Source: Acidobacteriaceae bacterium (GTDB taxonomy: Bacteria; Acidobacteriota; Terriglobia; Terriglobales; Acidobacteriaceae). From it: a stretch of 13,193 bases of DNA. Under the pieces are notes generated by a model. That model made no database searches and was not told the origin of the DNA. It was given only the letters and a program-made list of their open reading frames with translations. The stretch spans positions 1 to 13,193 of the forward strand of contig JASHVU010000146.1 in NCBI GenBank assembly GCA_030044455.1. Direction: 5' to 3'. Made by a program: the position numbers and the translations under genes. Positions 6,013 through 13,193 of the stretch are shown here, piece by piece. The number at the start of each line of letters is the position of its first letter. Within the stretch, counting starts at the first letter, position 1.

Positions 6013-9000
6013 CTATTGCAATCCGACTAATTCGACAGCATTGCCCTGGGCGCCGCCAAGCTGTGTGACGAGGGCAACTGTTCCCGAGCACTGTGCCGTA
6101 CCGCTCGAGAGAACGGCGGTTGTGGGCGCGGACTTATAACCATAGCCCGTGTCACTTATGGTGAATGCCGCCCCGTTCCAACTTCCCGAATGCGTGAACC
6201 TGACGAGTGCTGTAGCCCCGGCGCCACCGCCATTGAAGCCAGCCAGCTTACAGGTTCCAGCATCGCTGATCGCCCCTCCGCTAGCAGAAACGACCGATGC
6301 GACTCCGGTAGCAGCAAACGCTGCATTTACCTGGATCGACTGGTCCACGGAGGTGTCGTAAGTCTGGATTCCTGGATCGGCTTCGATTGGATTCGACCCA
6401 GCAAGCGTGAAGCTTTGCAATGAAGACTCGATGACTCCGGAGTCTCCGACCCCCAGGGGAAGCATATTTACGGTCAGCTGCGACGGATTGTTGACCTGAT
6501 TCGCGCTCATGTCGAAGCTGGCTCGGTAAAGACTTGCCGGCCCGTAACTCATTTGCACGCTGAATTCCGGCGCCTCAGCGGCGGTGGTCAGCAGCATCTG
6601 CGCGCGGTGCTGGTAGTTCATCTGCTTTTGAAGGAAGTTTGCGGGGATTTGAATCGACGCTTTCGAAAAAACGGTCATCGCGGTTGCATCGGCATTCTGG
6701 TTTTCGCACCAACGGTAGAATGCGCCACCGGATGGCGTGCCCGACGCAGCGTTGTACTTGAAGGTCACAGAATCATGGCGAAACGATGTTAACTGGTATG
6801 GACCGCCGTTCAACCCAGCAACTCCTGAAGTCCCCGTAACCCCGATGAGCTGCCCGGGGATTGCATAATCGGCAGAAATCGCCGATCCGTTCAAAATGCA
6901 GGATGTTCCGTTGCAGACGGGCGATCCGGTGATTGCTACCGCGTGGATGGTCTTATCCGCAGCGTGTGCACAGAGCAGATCGCCTGGACTTGCAGGATCA
7001 GCCTCACCTCCCTCTCCGCCACTCCGCGCGCTGTTTTTCGAAGCGGGAATGCCGCTATCGACAGCATTTCCGTTGTTATCGAAAGCGATTAAATCGCCGG
7101 GCGTGGCCTTTCCTGTTGAGTGCAGCAGGTAGCTGCCGTTGCCCTGATTCCCGGTGATCGCCGCACCAGAACCGATCTGCAGGCTGGCGGTTGGAAAATC
7201 GGTCGTCCATGGGCGGATGCCGATCCATGCAATCTCCACATTCGCCCGCAGCCCTCGTCCATTTCCGAGCTGGATGCCGAATCGGCTGCCGTATGCTTCG
7301 CTTGTGTTTACATCGCAATAGAAGACCCCGTACGCAGATTTAAGGGTGACCGTGGTGTGGCATCCCAGAGAATGAGCCGGGTTGGGAGCGCCATCCAGTG
7401 CATCGACATAAAAGTCCGCCGGCTGGCCGGAGGTTTTGGCTTTGAAGTAGATCCGAATGGGACCGGCCGGTATCTGCGAACCCACCTTCCAAACCACTCC
7501 GTTCGACTCAGTCAAAACCTTCGACCCGGCTCCCGTGGCGAGATTGATCGCGGTGCCGGTATCCGACTCCGGGTCGTTGACCAATGCCGGAGCGCCGCCA
7601 ACGGCTCCCACCTCTGAAGGCCAAAACCACAGATCTTCGCCGTTCAGGTAGTAATCGATCGCGCCCTTGTCGATGAAGTCATGCGTGCGGTTGAAAGCAA
7701 TCGAACCTCGCGATAAAAGAGCAGGTCCAACGTTGGCGGCATTCAGACCGGCGTACTGACACCTGCCGGCTTGGACCGAGTCGAGTGGGTTCATGCTCGC
7801 GCAAGTAACAAAGGTATTCCCGTATCCGGTTACATTCCAGCCATGCGGGTTCAGGGCCACAGATGATCTGAAGGTGTTTAGACTGCCGGCAATGTTTATC
7901 GGACCAAGCGTGGCAAAGAAGAAGTCGTCGATCCTGCTGTTGGATGCGTCCCATTGGAATCCCATTGTGCCACTGTGACAGAACGGTGTACCAAGTCTGT
8001 TGACAGAGTGATTGGACCCGGCAATGCGGTACGCTGTCCAGCCTGCCTGGCAAGCGTCGCCGAAAAAGGGAGCTTCTTCTTCTTCGCCGATGTCGATGAC
8101 ATACTCCCCAGGCGTTGATGCTGGCGCTTTGGCATCGAGGATATTCGGCCCCTGCTCGACCGTGGCGAGTTCTATGCTTTCAAGTTTGTTTGCGTTCCCG
8201 CCGTAGGCTAGAAACGGATATGGGGCATTGATCCATCCGTCCCTGTAAACATTGAAATCGCACATCCCGGCGCACATCGGCCCCGGCGCGACCCCATTAG
8301 AAGGTACGTGCATAATGCCGAATTCGGCAGCGATGTTGAAATGCTCCCAGAGGTCCTGATACTCGGCTGCCGCACCCTGAAAGAAGGCCGCGCAGGTGTT
8401 GTTTATCTGCTTGTCGTCATTGGTGCGGATTTGAACGTTCGTGAAGTCCGTCTGTCCGACGCCATACGCATCTTCGCCGCCGCTCGTGGCGCTGTCGTCG
8501 TAAGCAAATCCGCAGTTGCCGAGCGTCTGCGTCGCCGACATCCCCATTACCGCGACATATGCGTGTGCCTTTGTTACGGCCGTCGAGGCTGCAGTTGTGA
8601 GGGTTACCTGAGTCAGCGATTGGTAGGAAGCAACTGTAGTGGAGAGATTCGTCCCTGCTGACCCAGCTCCATAGATGAGAATGATTTGACCCACATCGCC
8701 GGGCTGAAAATAGCACTGTCCCGAAGAGGTAAGAATGGTAGGCGTGCTCATAGAGATCGAAGCGTCAAAACAGGTGCGACCCGGCAACCGATTAGGAAAG
8801 CTGTTCGTGCCGGAGCTTGAGGCGTCAACCGTATCGTCGGGCACAATGCCGATGTCACGAACCGCAAACTTCACCATCGGGTGCACATAACCTTTGGAGG
8901 CCGGGTCGCCCACCGCAAAAACATCCTTAGCAGGAGCGCCACGTACAGATACAGAAGGCTGACCGTTGCCTTCACCAGCCGCGCCCGGAGGTCCAAAGAA

Positions 9001-9366
9001 AGGAACCCCTTTGGGATCGATGGTCGATGCCACGTAGTAGACCGTGCTCGTCGCCCCGTAAGAAGCCGGGAAGTAGACCGCGCACCTGTTCGAGTAGCAG
9101 TAGTTGAAGGCGTTTTGGATGGCTGCGGTATTATCGGTGCAACTCGATGTCGATCCCTTCACGCTGCAGTTGCCCACGGCTCCGTACTCGGTGACAGGAA
9201 CTGAGGAGGTGTTGTGCAGGTCGCGCATCGTGGCAGTCCTTGTTTCTGAGCGCGTCGCGCTGCGATCTTGCGGGGCCGTGGCCTGCACAGCCTGCGAGCC
9301 GCCGGAGGCGGCAGAGGCCGAGGCCAAAACTGCCAGAAATAACCAATACCTGGTGCGAGAGAGCAT
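6013..9366 (-). CDS. Large secreted pectate-lyase-fold (right-handed beta-helix) protein
   Basis: A 1117-residue exported protein. Residues 1-20 form a signal peptide (RTRYWLFLAVLASASA), followed by a Ser/Thr/Arg-rich stretch. From about 56 it shows the entry motif of the pectate_lyase_3 / GH28-related superfamily: VTEYGAVGNC, then CTDNTAAIQNAFNYCY and VYFPAS...YYVASTI, which caps a beta-helix. The middle is long and rich in Asn, Gly, Ser and Thr, as in beta-helix rungs. After a Gly-rich linker (GGEGGEADPASPG) come one or more beta-rich modules and a C-terminal segment with SDTGYGYKSAPTTAVLSSG. AAGGAAG just upstream supports the start. The fold binds or cleaves acidic polysaccharides; I cannot assign catalytic residues, so it may be a lyase, hydrolase, epimerase or a binding or adhesion protein. 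It converges with the nusG-like gene. Confidence 0.8.
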   Translation of the reverse strand: MLSRTRYWLFLAVLASASAASGGSQAVQATAPQDRSATRSETRTATMRDLHNTSSVPVTEYGAVGNCSVKGSTSSCTDNTAAIQNAFNYCYSNRCAVYFPASYGATSTVYYVASTIDPKGVPFFGPPGAAGEGNGQPSVSVRGAPAKDVFAVGDPASKGYVHPMVKFAVRDIGIVPDDTVDASSSGTNSFPNRLPGRTCFDASISMSTPTILTSSGQCYFQPGDVGQIILIYGAGSAGTNLSTTVASYQSLTQVTLTTAASTAVTKAHAYVAVMGMSATQTLGNCGFAYDDSATSGGEDAYGVGQTDFTNVQIRTNDDKQINNTCAAFFQGAAAEYQDLWEHFNIAAEFGIMHVPSNGVAPGPMCAGMCDFNVYRDGWINAPYPFLAYGGNANKLESIELATVEQGPNILDAKAPASTPGEYVIDIGEEEEAPFFGDACQAGWTAYRIAGSNHSVNRLGTPFCHSGTMGFQWDASNSRIDDFFFATLGPINIAGSLNTFRSSVALNPHGWNVTGYGNTFVTCASMNPLDSVQAGRCQYAGLNAANVGPALLSRGSIAFNRTHDFIDKGAIDYYLNGEDLWFWPSEVGAVGGAPALVNDPESDTGTAINLATGAGSKVLTESNGVVWKVGSQIPAGPIRIYFKAKTSGQPADFYVDALDGAPNPAHSLGCHTTVTLKSAYGVFYCDVNTSEAYGSRFGIQLGNGRGLRANVEIAWIGIRPWTTDFPTASLQIGSGAAITGNQGNGSYLLHSTGKATPGDLIAFDNNGNAVDSGIPASKNSARSGGEGGEADPASPGDLLCAHAADKTIHAVAITGSPVCNGTSCILNGSAISADYAIPGQLIGVTGTSGVAGLNGGPYQLTSFRHDSVTFKYNAASGTPSGGAFYRWCENQNADATAMTVFSKASIQIPANFLQKQMNYQHRAQMLLTTAAEAPEFSVQMSYGPASLYRASFDMSANQVNNPSQLTVNMLPLGVGDSGVIESSLQSFTLAGSNPIEADPGIQTYDTSVDQSIQVNAAFAATGVASVVSASGGAISDAGTCKLAGFNGGGAGATALVRFTHSGSWNGAAFTISDTGYGYKSAPTTAVLSSGTAQCSGTVALVTQLGGAQGNAVELVGLQ

Positions 9367-9370
9367 AATT

Positions 9371-9379
9371 CTTCCTTTT
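9371..9379 (-). promoter_or_regulatory. Ribosome binding site of the beta-helix gene
   Basis: On the minus strand, AAAAGGAAG lies a few bases before the ATG at 9366, which supports this start and the full signal peptide. Confidence 0.6.
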
Positions 9380-9423
9380 AAGAGGTTTTGCGATCAGAGT
9401 TCTTTTGGAATGCGCCGACGGGT

Positions 9424-9445
9424 ATTATCGCCTGCCTCGCGAGGC
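9424..9445 (-). promoter_or_regulatory. Possible promoter -10 with adjacent palindrome for the beta-helix gene
   Basis: On the minus strand a GATAAT (9424-9429) could be a -10, leaving a leader of about 50 bases. Just upstream, in what would be the -35/-10 spacer, is the perfect 12-bp palindrome GCCTCGCGAGGC (9434-9445), well placed for an operator. No good -35 is visible, which would fit an activated promoter, or the call may be wrong. Confidence 0.3.
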
Positions 9446-9817
9446 TGACTGATGTTACTTCGCGGCGCCATTTTCTGTTGAGCCGCGCTTAAATGATCCA
9501 CCATGGCGCGGCCGTGGCGGATGGGGCCAAACGAGTTTCATCACGGCATCGCCGAGAGTTTAGATGCCGGGAATCCTTTCGACAACGGTGAATCCGGGGC
9601 AACTATTCGACGGTCAACCTCATCGCAAAGAGTGTTTGTGTATTCCCGCAGAATATCGTGGAGTCGTGTGGCCATTTTTCGGGTCACAGTTTTATCGCAG
9701 GCAGACTTAGGTCAGAGCTTTGCCATCGAGCCTGCGGCGTTTTGCCGAAAGCGGTCGCGTCAGCGATGGAGGCAAAAGCTAGCGGCAAAAGGACTAAAAC
9801 TGAAGGAATCAACCCGA

Positions 9818-9831
9818 ATTACTAAAGTAAT
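9818..9831. repeat. AT-rich inverted repeat upstream of the OmpA-like gene
   Basis: ATTACT and AGTAAT are perfect 6-bp arms around AA, inside otherwise mixed-composition DNA. A TTGAGA element that could be a -35 begins six bases to the right (9837-9842) but lacks a good -10. A regulator site is possible. Confidence 0.3.
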
Positions 9832-10036
9832 AAACCTTGAGACATTAGTCGTTTCAGCAGACGATCAGACATGGTTCATCGTTTCGAAAAATCTTAGTCG
9901 GGGTTGGGGAGCTATGATACGTTTACTAATGTGTTCTTGCATGGAATGAAGACGTTGGAGAGAGTTCACGGTCAATTGAATTTGATCCCGAGGGTGGGCT
10001 AGCGGGACCTTTTCGAACATGAACCAGCTTAACTGC

Positions 10037-10042
10037 GGAGGA
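10037..10042 (+). promoter_or_regulatory. Shine-Dalgarno of the OmpA-like gene
   Basis: GGAGGA lies seven bases before the ATG at 10050. Three ATGs crowd this start (10046, 10050, 10054); spacing and reading frame favour 10050. Confidence 0.7.
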
Positions 10043-10049
10043 TAAATGC

Positions 10050-11774
10050 ATGCATGCTCGTGTTTTTAAGAATCTAAGTGCGGCCGTTGCCTTGGCGTGC
10101 CTGGCAATTGTGCCGCAATTTTTGACGGCCCAATCATCGCCGGCCGCTCAAGGATCTTCAGAGGGTTCGCCCTCGCGGTGGGATATCTTCGTTGGTTATA
10201 GCTATCTGGCCCCCTCAGGTTCAGTCACGACGACGATACCGGGAGGAGGAAGCGTGACAGCCAGTTATGACGCTGTCAACGTAGGTGGCCTTGGCAGTGG
10301 GGCCTATTTCTTCAATAAGAATATCGGCGCGGAGGTTGAGTTCGGTATCCATGAGTGGGGCGATCAGAATAACTATCCTGACAACATCGGCAAGGAAGGC
10401 AACGACGACGGTTTTACGACCATTGGCGGCGGTCTAATCGCGCGTTTTCCGACGGGTAACATTACGCCCTTCGTGCATGCCTTGGTGAATGCAGATCTGG
10501 TGGGCGGACCTTATTTCGAAGCGAACACCTGGGGTCCCGGTTACACGGCCGGCGGCGGCTTGGATTACGAAACGCCGTGGCTGAATCATCATCTGGCGAT
10601 CCGGCTTTTCCAGGCCGACTACGAGTACATGCACGTTAATTTCGGACCCGTGATCTTCGGTGGTCGCGCCAACATCAACGCTGCTCGGCTGAGTGCGGGA
10701 TTTGTCTTCCACGTGGGCGAGATTGCCCCTCCACCGCCGGTGACTTTGGCTTGCACGGCCAGCCCCACGGCGGTATTCCCGGGAGACTCGGTGACGGTAA
10801 CGGCGGCGGCCGGCAACCTGGACCCCAAGATGAACGCGGTTTATACCTGGTCTGGCACGGGAGTTACGGGTAGCGGCGCTACGGCTACGGTAGCCACAGG
10901 CTCACTGGCAGCCGGCACCTACTCAGTACAGGGCACTGTGAAGGAAGGCAAGGCGGGCAAGGAAGGCCTGAAGCCATGGGAGACGGCCAACTGCTCGGCC
11001 AGCTTCACTGTGAAGGAGTTTGAGCCGCCGACGATTAGCTGCTCGGCCAATCCTTCGACGATCAAGCCGGGAGATACTTCCACCATCACATCGACGGCAG
11101 TGAGCCCGCAGAACCGTCCGCTGACTTACAGCTACACGTCCTCGGCCGGCTCGGTTTCAGGTTCGGGTACCACGGCTGAGTTCTCCTCGGCAGGTGCTCC
11201 GACCGGAGCAGTAGGCATAACCTGCAACGTGTCTGACGACAAGGGCCATTCGGCGAGCGCCAATACCACGGTGACGATCGAAGCTCCGGTGGCGCCACCC
11301 AAGCCGCAGGCCTCGGCGCTGTGCTCGATCAACTTCTCGACCGACACCAGGCGCCCGACCCGCGTGGACAACGAAGCCAAGGCCTGCCTGGATCAGGTGG
11401 CTCTGGACCTCAAACAGCAGGCTGACGCCAGGGTTGTGGTCATCGGCGAGTCGACCCAAGCCGAGAAGGATAAGACGGCCAAGGAAGAGAAGTTTGCCGA
11501 GCATCACAAGCGCGCCAAGGTTGAAGAGTTCGCGGCACAGCGTGCGGTCAACACCAAGGAGTATCTTGTGACGGATCAGGGCATCGATGCGTCGCGGATC
11601 GACGTGGTAACGAGCACGACCGATGGGCAGACGGTGGAGAACTACCTGGTGCCTGCCGGAGCGGACTTCTCGGCCGCAGTGAGCGGCACGACTCCTGTGG
11701 ATGAATCGACGGTGAAGCCTGAGGTGCGCAAGCCTCTGGGCGAGAGGCCGCACCACAAGAAGGCCGCACAATAA
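10050..11774 (+). CDS. OmpA-like outer-membrane protein: beta-barrel, two Ig/PKD-like domains, OmpA C-terminal domain
   Basis: A 574-residue envelope protein. The signal peptide is residues 1-27 (AAVALACLAIVPQFLTA). Residues 44-222 look like an eight-stranded OmpA-type barrel: alternating strands such as WDIFVGYSYL, GAYFFNKNIGAEVEFGI and ARLSAGFVFHVG, ending on a hydrophobic pattern. A proline hinge (APPPPV) leads to two Ig/PKD-like domains (about 230-324 and 327-411), each opening with a similar TxxCxAxPxxxxPGD motif. The end (about 423-540) resembles the peptidoglycan-binding OmpA domain (INFSTDTRRP, VVVIGES, AAQRAVNTKEYLV, GIDASRIDVV). The usual GHTD is replaced by GEST and a Lys/Glu-rich insertion follows, so binding may be altered. 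The tail is basic (HHKKAAQ). It probably links the outer membrane to the cell wall. Two hairpins follow the stop. Confidence 0.85.
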   Translation: MHARVFKNLSAAVALACLAIVPQFLTAQSSPAAQGSSEGSPSRWDIFVGYSYLAPSGSVTTTIPGGGSVTASYDAVNVGGLGSGAYFFNKNIGAEVEFGIHEWGDQNNYPDNIGKEGNDDGFTTIGGGLIARFPTGNITPFVHALVNADLVGGPYFEANTWGPGYTAGGGLDYETPWLNHHLAIRLFQADYEYMHVNFGPVIFGGRANINAARLSAGFVFHVGEIAPPPPVTLACTASPTAVFPGDSVTVTAAAGNLDPKMNAVYTWSGTGVTGSGATATVATGSLAAGTYSVQGTVKEGKAGKEGLKPWETANCSASFTVKEFEPPTISCSANPSTIKPGDTSTITSTAVSPQNRPLTYSYTSSAGSVSGSGTTAEFSSAGAPTGAVGITCNVSDDKGHSASANTTVTIEAPVAPPKPQASALCSINFSTDTRRPTRVDNEAKACLDQVALDLKQQADARVVVIGESTQAEKDKTAKEEKFAEHHKRAKVEEFAAQRAVNTKEYLVTDQGIDASRIDVVTSTTDGQTVENYLVPAGADFSAAVSGTTPVDESTVKPEVRKPLGERPHHKKAAQ

Positions 11775-11786
11775 TCGCTAACCTGG

Positions 11787-11818
11787 CCGGACCCTGTGCC
11801 ACTTAGTTCAGGGTCCGG
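11787..11818 (+). terminator. Long hairpin after the OmpA-like gene
   Basis: CCGGACCCTG and CAGGGTCCGG form a perfect 10-bp stem (12 bp if a G-U pair is allowed) around a 12-base loop, 13 bases after the stop codon. No T-run follows, so on its own it is not a classical intrinsic terminator; it may stabilise the mRNA 3' end or assist the next hairpin. Confidence 0.6.
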
Positions 11819-11854
11819 TCGGCAGGCAACAACAACCTCCGCATTTTGAACTCG

Positions 11855-11885
11855 AGGCCGACCGGCACAGCCGATCGGCCTTTTT
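11855..11885 (+). terminator. Rho-independent terminator
   Basis: AGGCCGA-C-CGG, loop CACAG, then CCG-A-TCGGCCT form a stem of 10 pairs with one mismatch, directly followed by a run of T. This is a textbook intrinsic terminator on the plus strand and separates the OmpA-like gene from the M19 gene. Confidence 0.85.
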
Positions 11886-11949
11886 GCGTGGAGAGGATTT
11901 GATCAGTTTTCCATCTTCACTTTTGCCTCCAACCCGGCCATCCTCGCGT

Positions 11950-11955
11950 TATACA
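11950..11955 (+). promoter_or_regulatory. Possible -10 element close to the M19 start
   Basis: TATACA (4 of 6 to consensus at the strongest positions) lies 14 bases before the ATG at 11970. If used, the mRNA leader would be only about 8-12 bases, nearly leaderless, which would fit the absence of a Shine-Dalgarno. No good -35 is visible. Confidence 0.3.
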
Positions 11956-11969
11956 CTCATCGCAAGCCT

Positions 11970-13193
11970 ATGCGAAGCTCTCTTTCCCTCGCCCTGCTTG
12001 TCTTGATTACTCCCGCGCTTATGGGAGCGCAGACCGAGGTCAGGCAGCACGGTGCAGCCTCTATGAGTCCCAGGAAACTCACTCCTGAAGAAGTTCAAAA
12101 ATCGGCTATCGTAATCGATACCCATGCCGATACTCCGCAACGGTTTCTAGATGAGCACTTCGACCTCGGTGATCCGCTGAATGGCGGCAACTTTAACCTG
12201 GAATCGGCGCGGAAGGGCAACCTGGGAGCCGAGTTCTTTTCCATCTGGGTTGAGCCGCTACTCTACAAAGGGCGCTACGCCGGGCGGACGATGGACCTTA
12301 TCGACTCAGTAAAGCAGCAGGTGGCTCGCCATTCTGACCAGATGGAATTCGTAACCTCCGCTGCGGGGATCGAACAGGCGCATCGCGACCACAAGCTCGC
12401 GGCGCTGATGGGCATTGAGGGCGGCCATTCCATCGAGGATTCACTGGCTCTTCTGCGCCAGTACTACGCGGTGGGCGTTCGCTACATGACGCTGACTTGG
12501 TCCAACTCCAACGACTGGGCCGACAGCTCCGGGGACGATACCGACCCAAATGTTCCCCATACCAAGGAGGGACTCACAGAATTCGGCAAAGATGTGGTCT
12601 ATGAGATGAACCGTCTGGGCATGATGATCGACATTTCGCACGTCTCCGACAAGACCTTCTACCGGACCCTGGTCATCTCCCGCGCGCCGGTGATCGCGTC
12701 GCATTCGTCGGCACGCGCGCTGTGCGATGCGCCTCGTAATATGACCGACGATATGCTTCGCGCCGTGGCCCGGTCAGGCGGGCCTGATTCCAAGGGCGGC
12801 GTAGTGCAGGTGAACTTCTATTCCGGTTTCATCTCGCAGAAGTATCGCGACGCCTTGAAAGCCATGCAGCCGGAGATTGACAAGCAGGTGCAGGCCTACA
12901 AAGACCAGCTCAAAGCCGATGGTAAGGAGCCAACCTACGAAGAGCTCGACAAAATCCAGAGAGCTGCGGCCGACCGCATTCCCCGCCCACCGCTTTCCGA
13001 TCTGATCGATCACATCGACCACATCGCAAAGGTGGCGGGCATCGACCATGTGGGCCTGGGTTCTGACTTCGACGGGGTGAGCGGCCAATTACCTGAGGGC
13101 ATTGATTCGGCCGCCGATCTGCCCAAGATCACGCCAGCACTCATGGCACGAGGCTATTCGGCTGAAGACTGCCGCAAGATCCTCGGCGGAAAC
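11970..13193 (+). CDS. Peptidase M19, membrane (renal-type) dipeptidase, 3' end outside the window
   Basis: The frame is open for 408 codons to the edge with no stop. Residues 1-20 are a signal peptide (SLSLALLVLITPALMGA), so the enzyme works outside the cytoplasmic membrane. The zinc-site residues of the family are all present in order: HAD (H52, D54), IEGG (E150), ISHVS (H224), ASHSSAR (H245) and GSDFDG (D366). The window stops at ILGGN, which in this family is a few residues from the C-terminus, so little is missing. M19 enzymes are binuclear zinc metallopeptidases that cleave dipeptides, often with a C-terminal D-residue; a role in peptidoglycan-peptide or nutrient dipeptide turnover is likely. 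A helical, Lys-rich stretch at 288-335 is a lid-like insertion. No Shine-Dalgarno is visible; ATGs at 12021 and 12063 are alternatives but would remove the signal peptide. Confidence 0.93.
   Translation, partial: MRSSLSLALLVLITPALMGAQTEVRQHGAASMSPRKLTPEEVQKSAIVIDTHADTPQRFLDEHFDLGDPLNGGNFNLESARKGNLGAEFFSIWVEPLLYKGRYAGRTMDLIDSVKQQVARHSDQMEFVTSAAGIEQAHRDHKLAALMGIEGGHSIEDSLALLRQYYAVGVRYMTLTWSNSNDWADSSGDDTDPNVPHTKEGLTEFGKDVVYEMNRLGMMIDISHVSDKTFYRTLVISRAPVIASHSSARALCDAPRNMTDDMLRAVARSGGPDSKGGVVQVNFYSGFISQKYRDALKAMQPEIDKQVQAYKDQLKADGKEPTYEELDKIQRAAADRIPRPPLSDLIDHIDHIAKVAGIDHVGLGSDFDGVSGQLPEGIDSAADLPKITPALMARGYSAEDCRKILGGN

Larger units (their letters stand above)
9367..10049. other. Divergent intergenic region between the beta-helix and OmpA-like genes
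   Basis: About 680 bp between two divergent genes, so it should hold both promoters. I see a 12-bp palindrome GCCTCGCGAGGC (9434-9445) in the possible minus-strand promoter and an AT-rich inverted repeat at 9818-9831. For the plus-strand gene there are only weak -10-like elements (TATGAT at 9913-9918). A 148-codon plus-strand frame (9503-9949) lacks a ribosome binding site and a recognisable domain, and I do not accept it. Confidence 0.5.

Noticed and set aside
9503..9949. 148-codon plus-strand frame in the divergent gap
   Set aside because: No Shine-Dalgarno before its ATG, no recognisable domain, and an Arg/Ser-rich composition like that of a chance frame.
1..13193. Mobile elements, CRISPR arrays, tRNA or rRNA genes
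   Set aside because: Looked for transposase or integrase motifs, regular direct repeats and cloverleaf structures on both strands and saw none.

Overview
The window looks like a chromosomal segment of an acidobacterium, most likely class Terriglobia. This is inferred from the family mix and protein style: a Wza-type SLBB export protein, a specialised NusG paralogue, a large secreted pectate-lyase-fold protein, and an OmpA-like barrel with an Ig/PKD-like stalk. Base composition is moderately GC-rich. No tRNA, rRNA, transposase, integrase or CRISPR array was seen. Everything is read from sequence alone.

Layout. From the left, four genes lie on the minus strand: a class I SAM methyltransferase (96-851), a Wza-like polysaccharide export protein (1235-2308), a CysQ-like 3'(2'),5'-bisphosphate nucleotidase (2667-3524) and a TetR-family regulator (3640-4281). 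Next comes about 1.07 kb without a convincing gene (4282-5351). It holds a strong minus-strand sigma70-type promoter followed by a perfect 11-bp-arm palindrome, a good candidate operator for the TetR protein. A plus-strand NusG-like (UpxY/RfaH-type) antiterminator follows (5352-5954, TTG start behind a strong Shine-Dalgarno). It converges on a 1117-residue secreted pectate-lyase-fold protein on the minus strand (6013-9366). After a roughly 680-bp divergent gap come an OmpA-like envelope protein (10050-11774), a two-hairpin terminator region, and a secreted peptidase M19 (membrane dipeptidase) that runs off the right edge (11970-13193+).

How the parts may fit. The export protein, the methyltransferase, the specialised NusG and the beta-helix protein are all types found around exopolysaccharide or capsule loci. 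Here they are scattered and in mixed orientation, without glycosyltransferases, Wzc/Wzz or a flippase, so this looks like the loose edge of such a locus or a dispersed set. TetR and CysQ may form one transcription unit behind the operator-promoter. The OmpA-like protein and the M19 peptidase are envelope functions separated by a terminator. I see no clear evidence of a wholly new system. The most unusual items are the orphan antiterminator, the long leader and operator before tetR, the giant beta-helix protein, and the altered peptidoglycan-binding domain of the OmpA-like protein.
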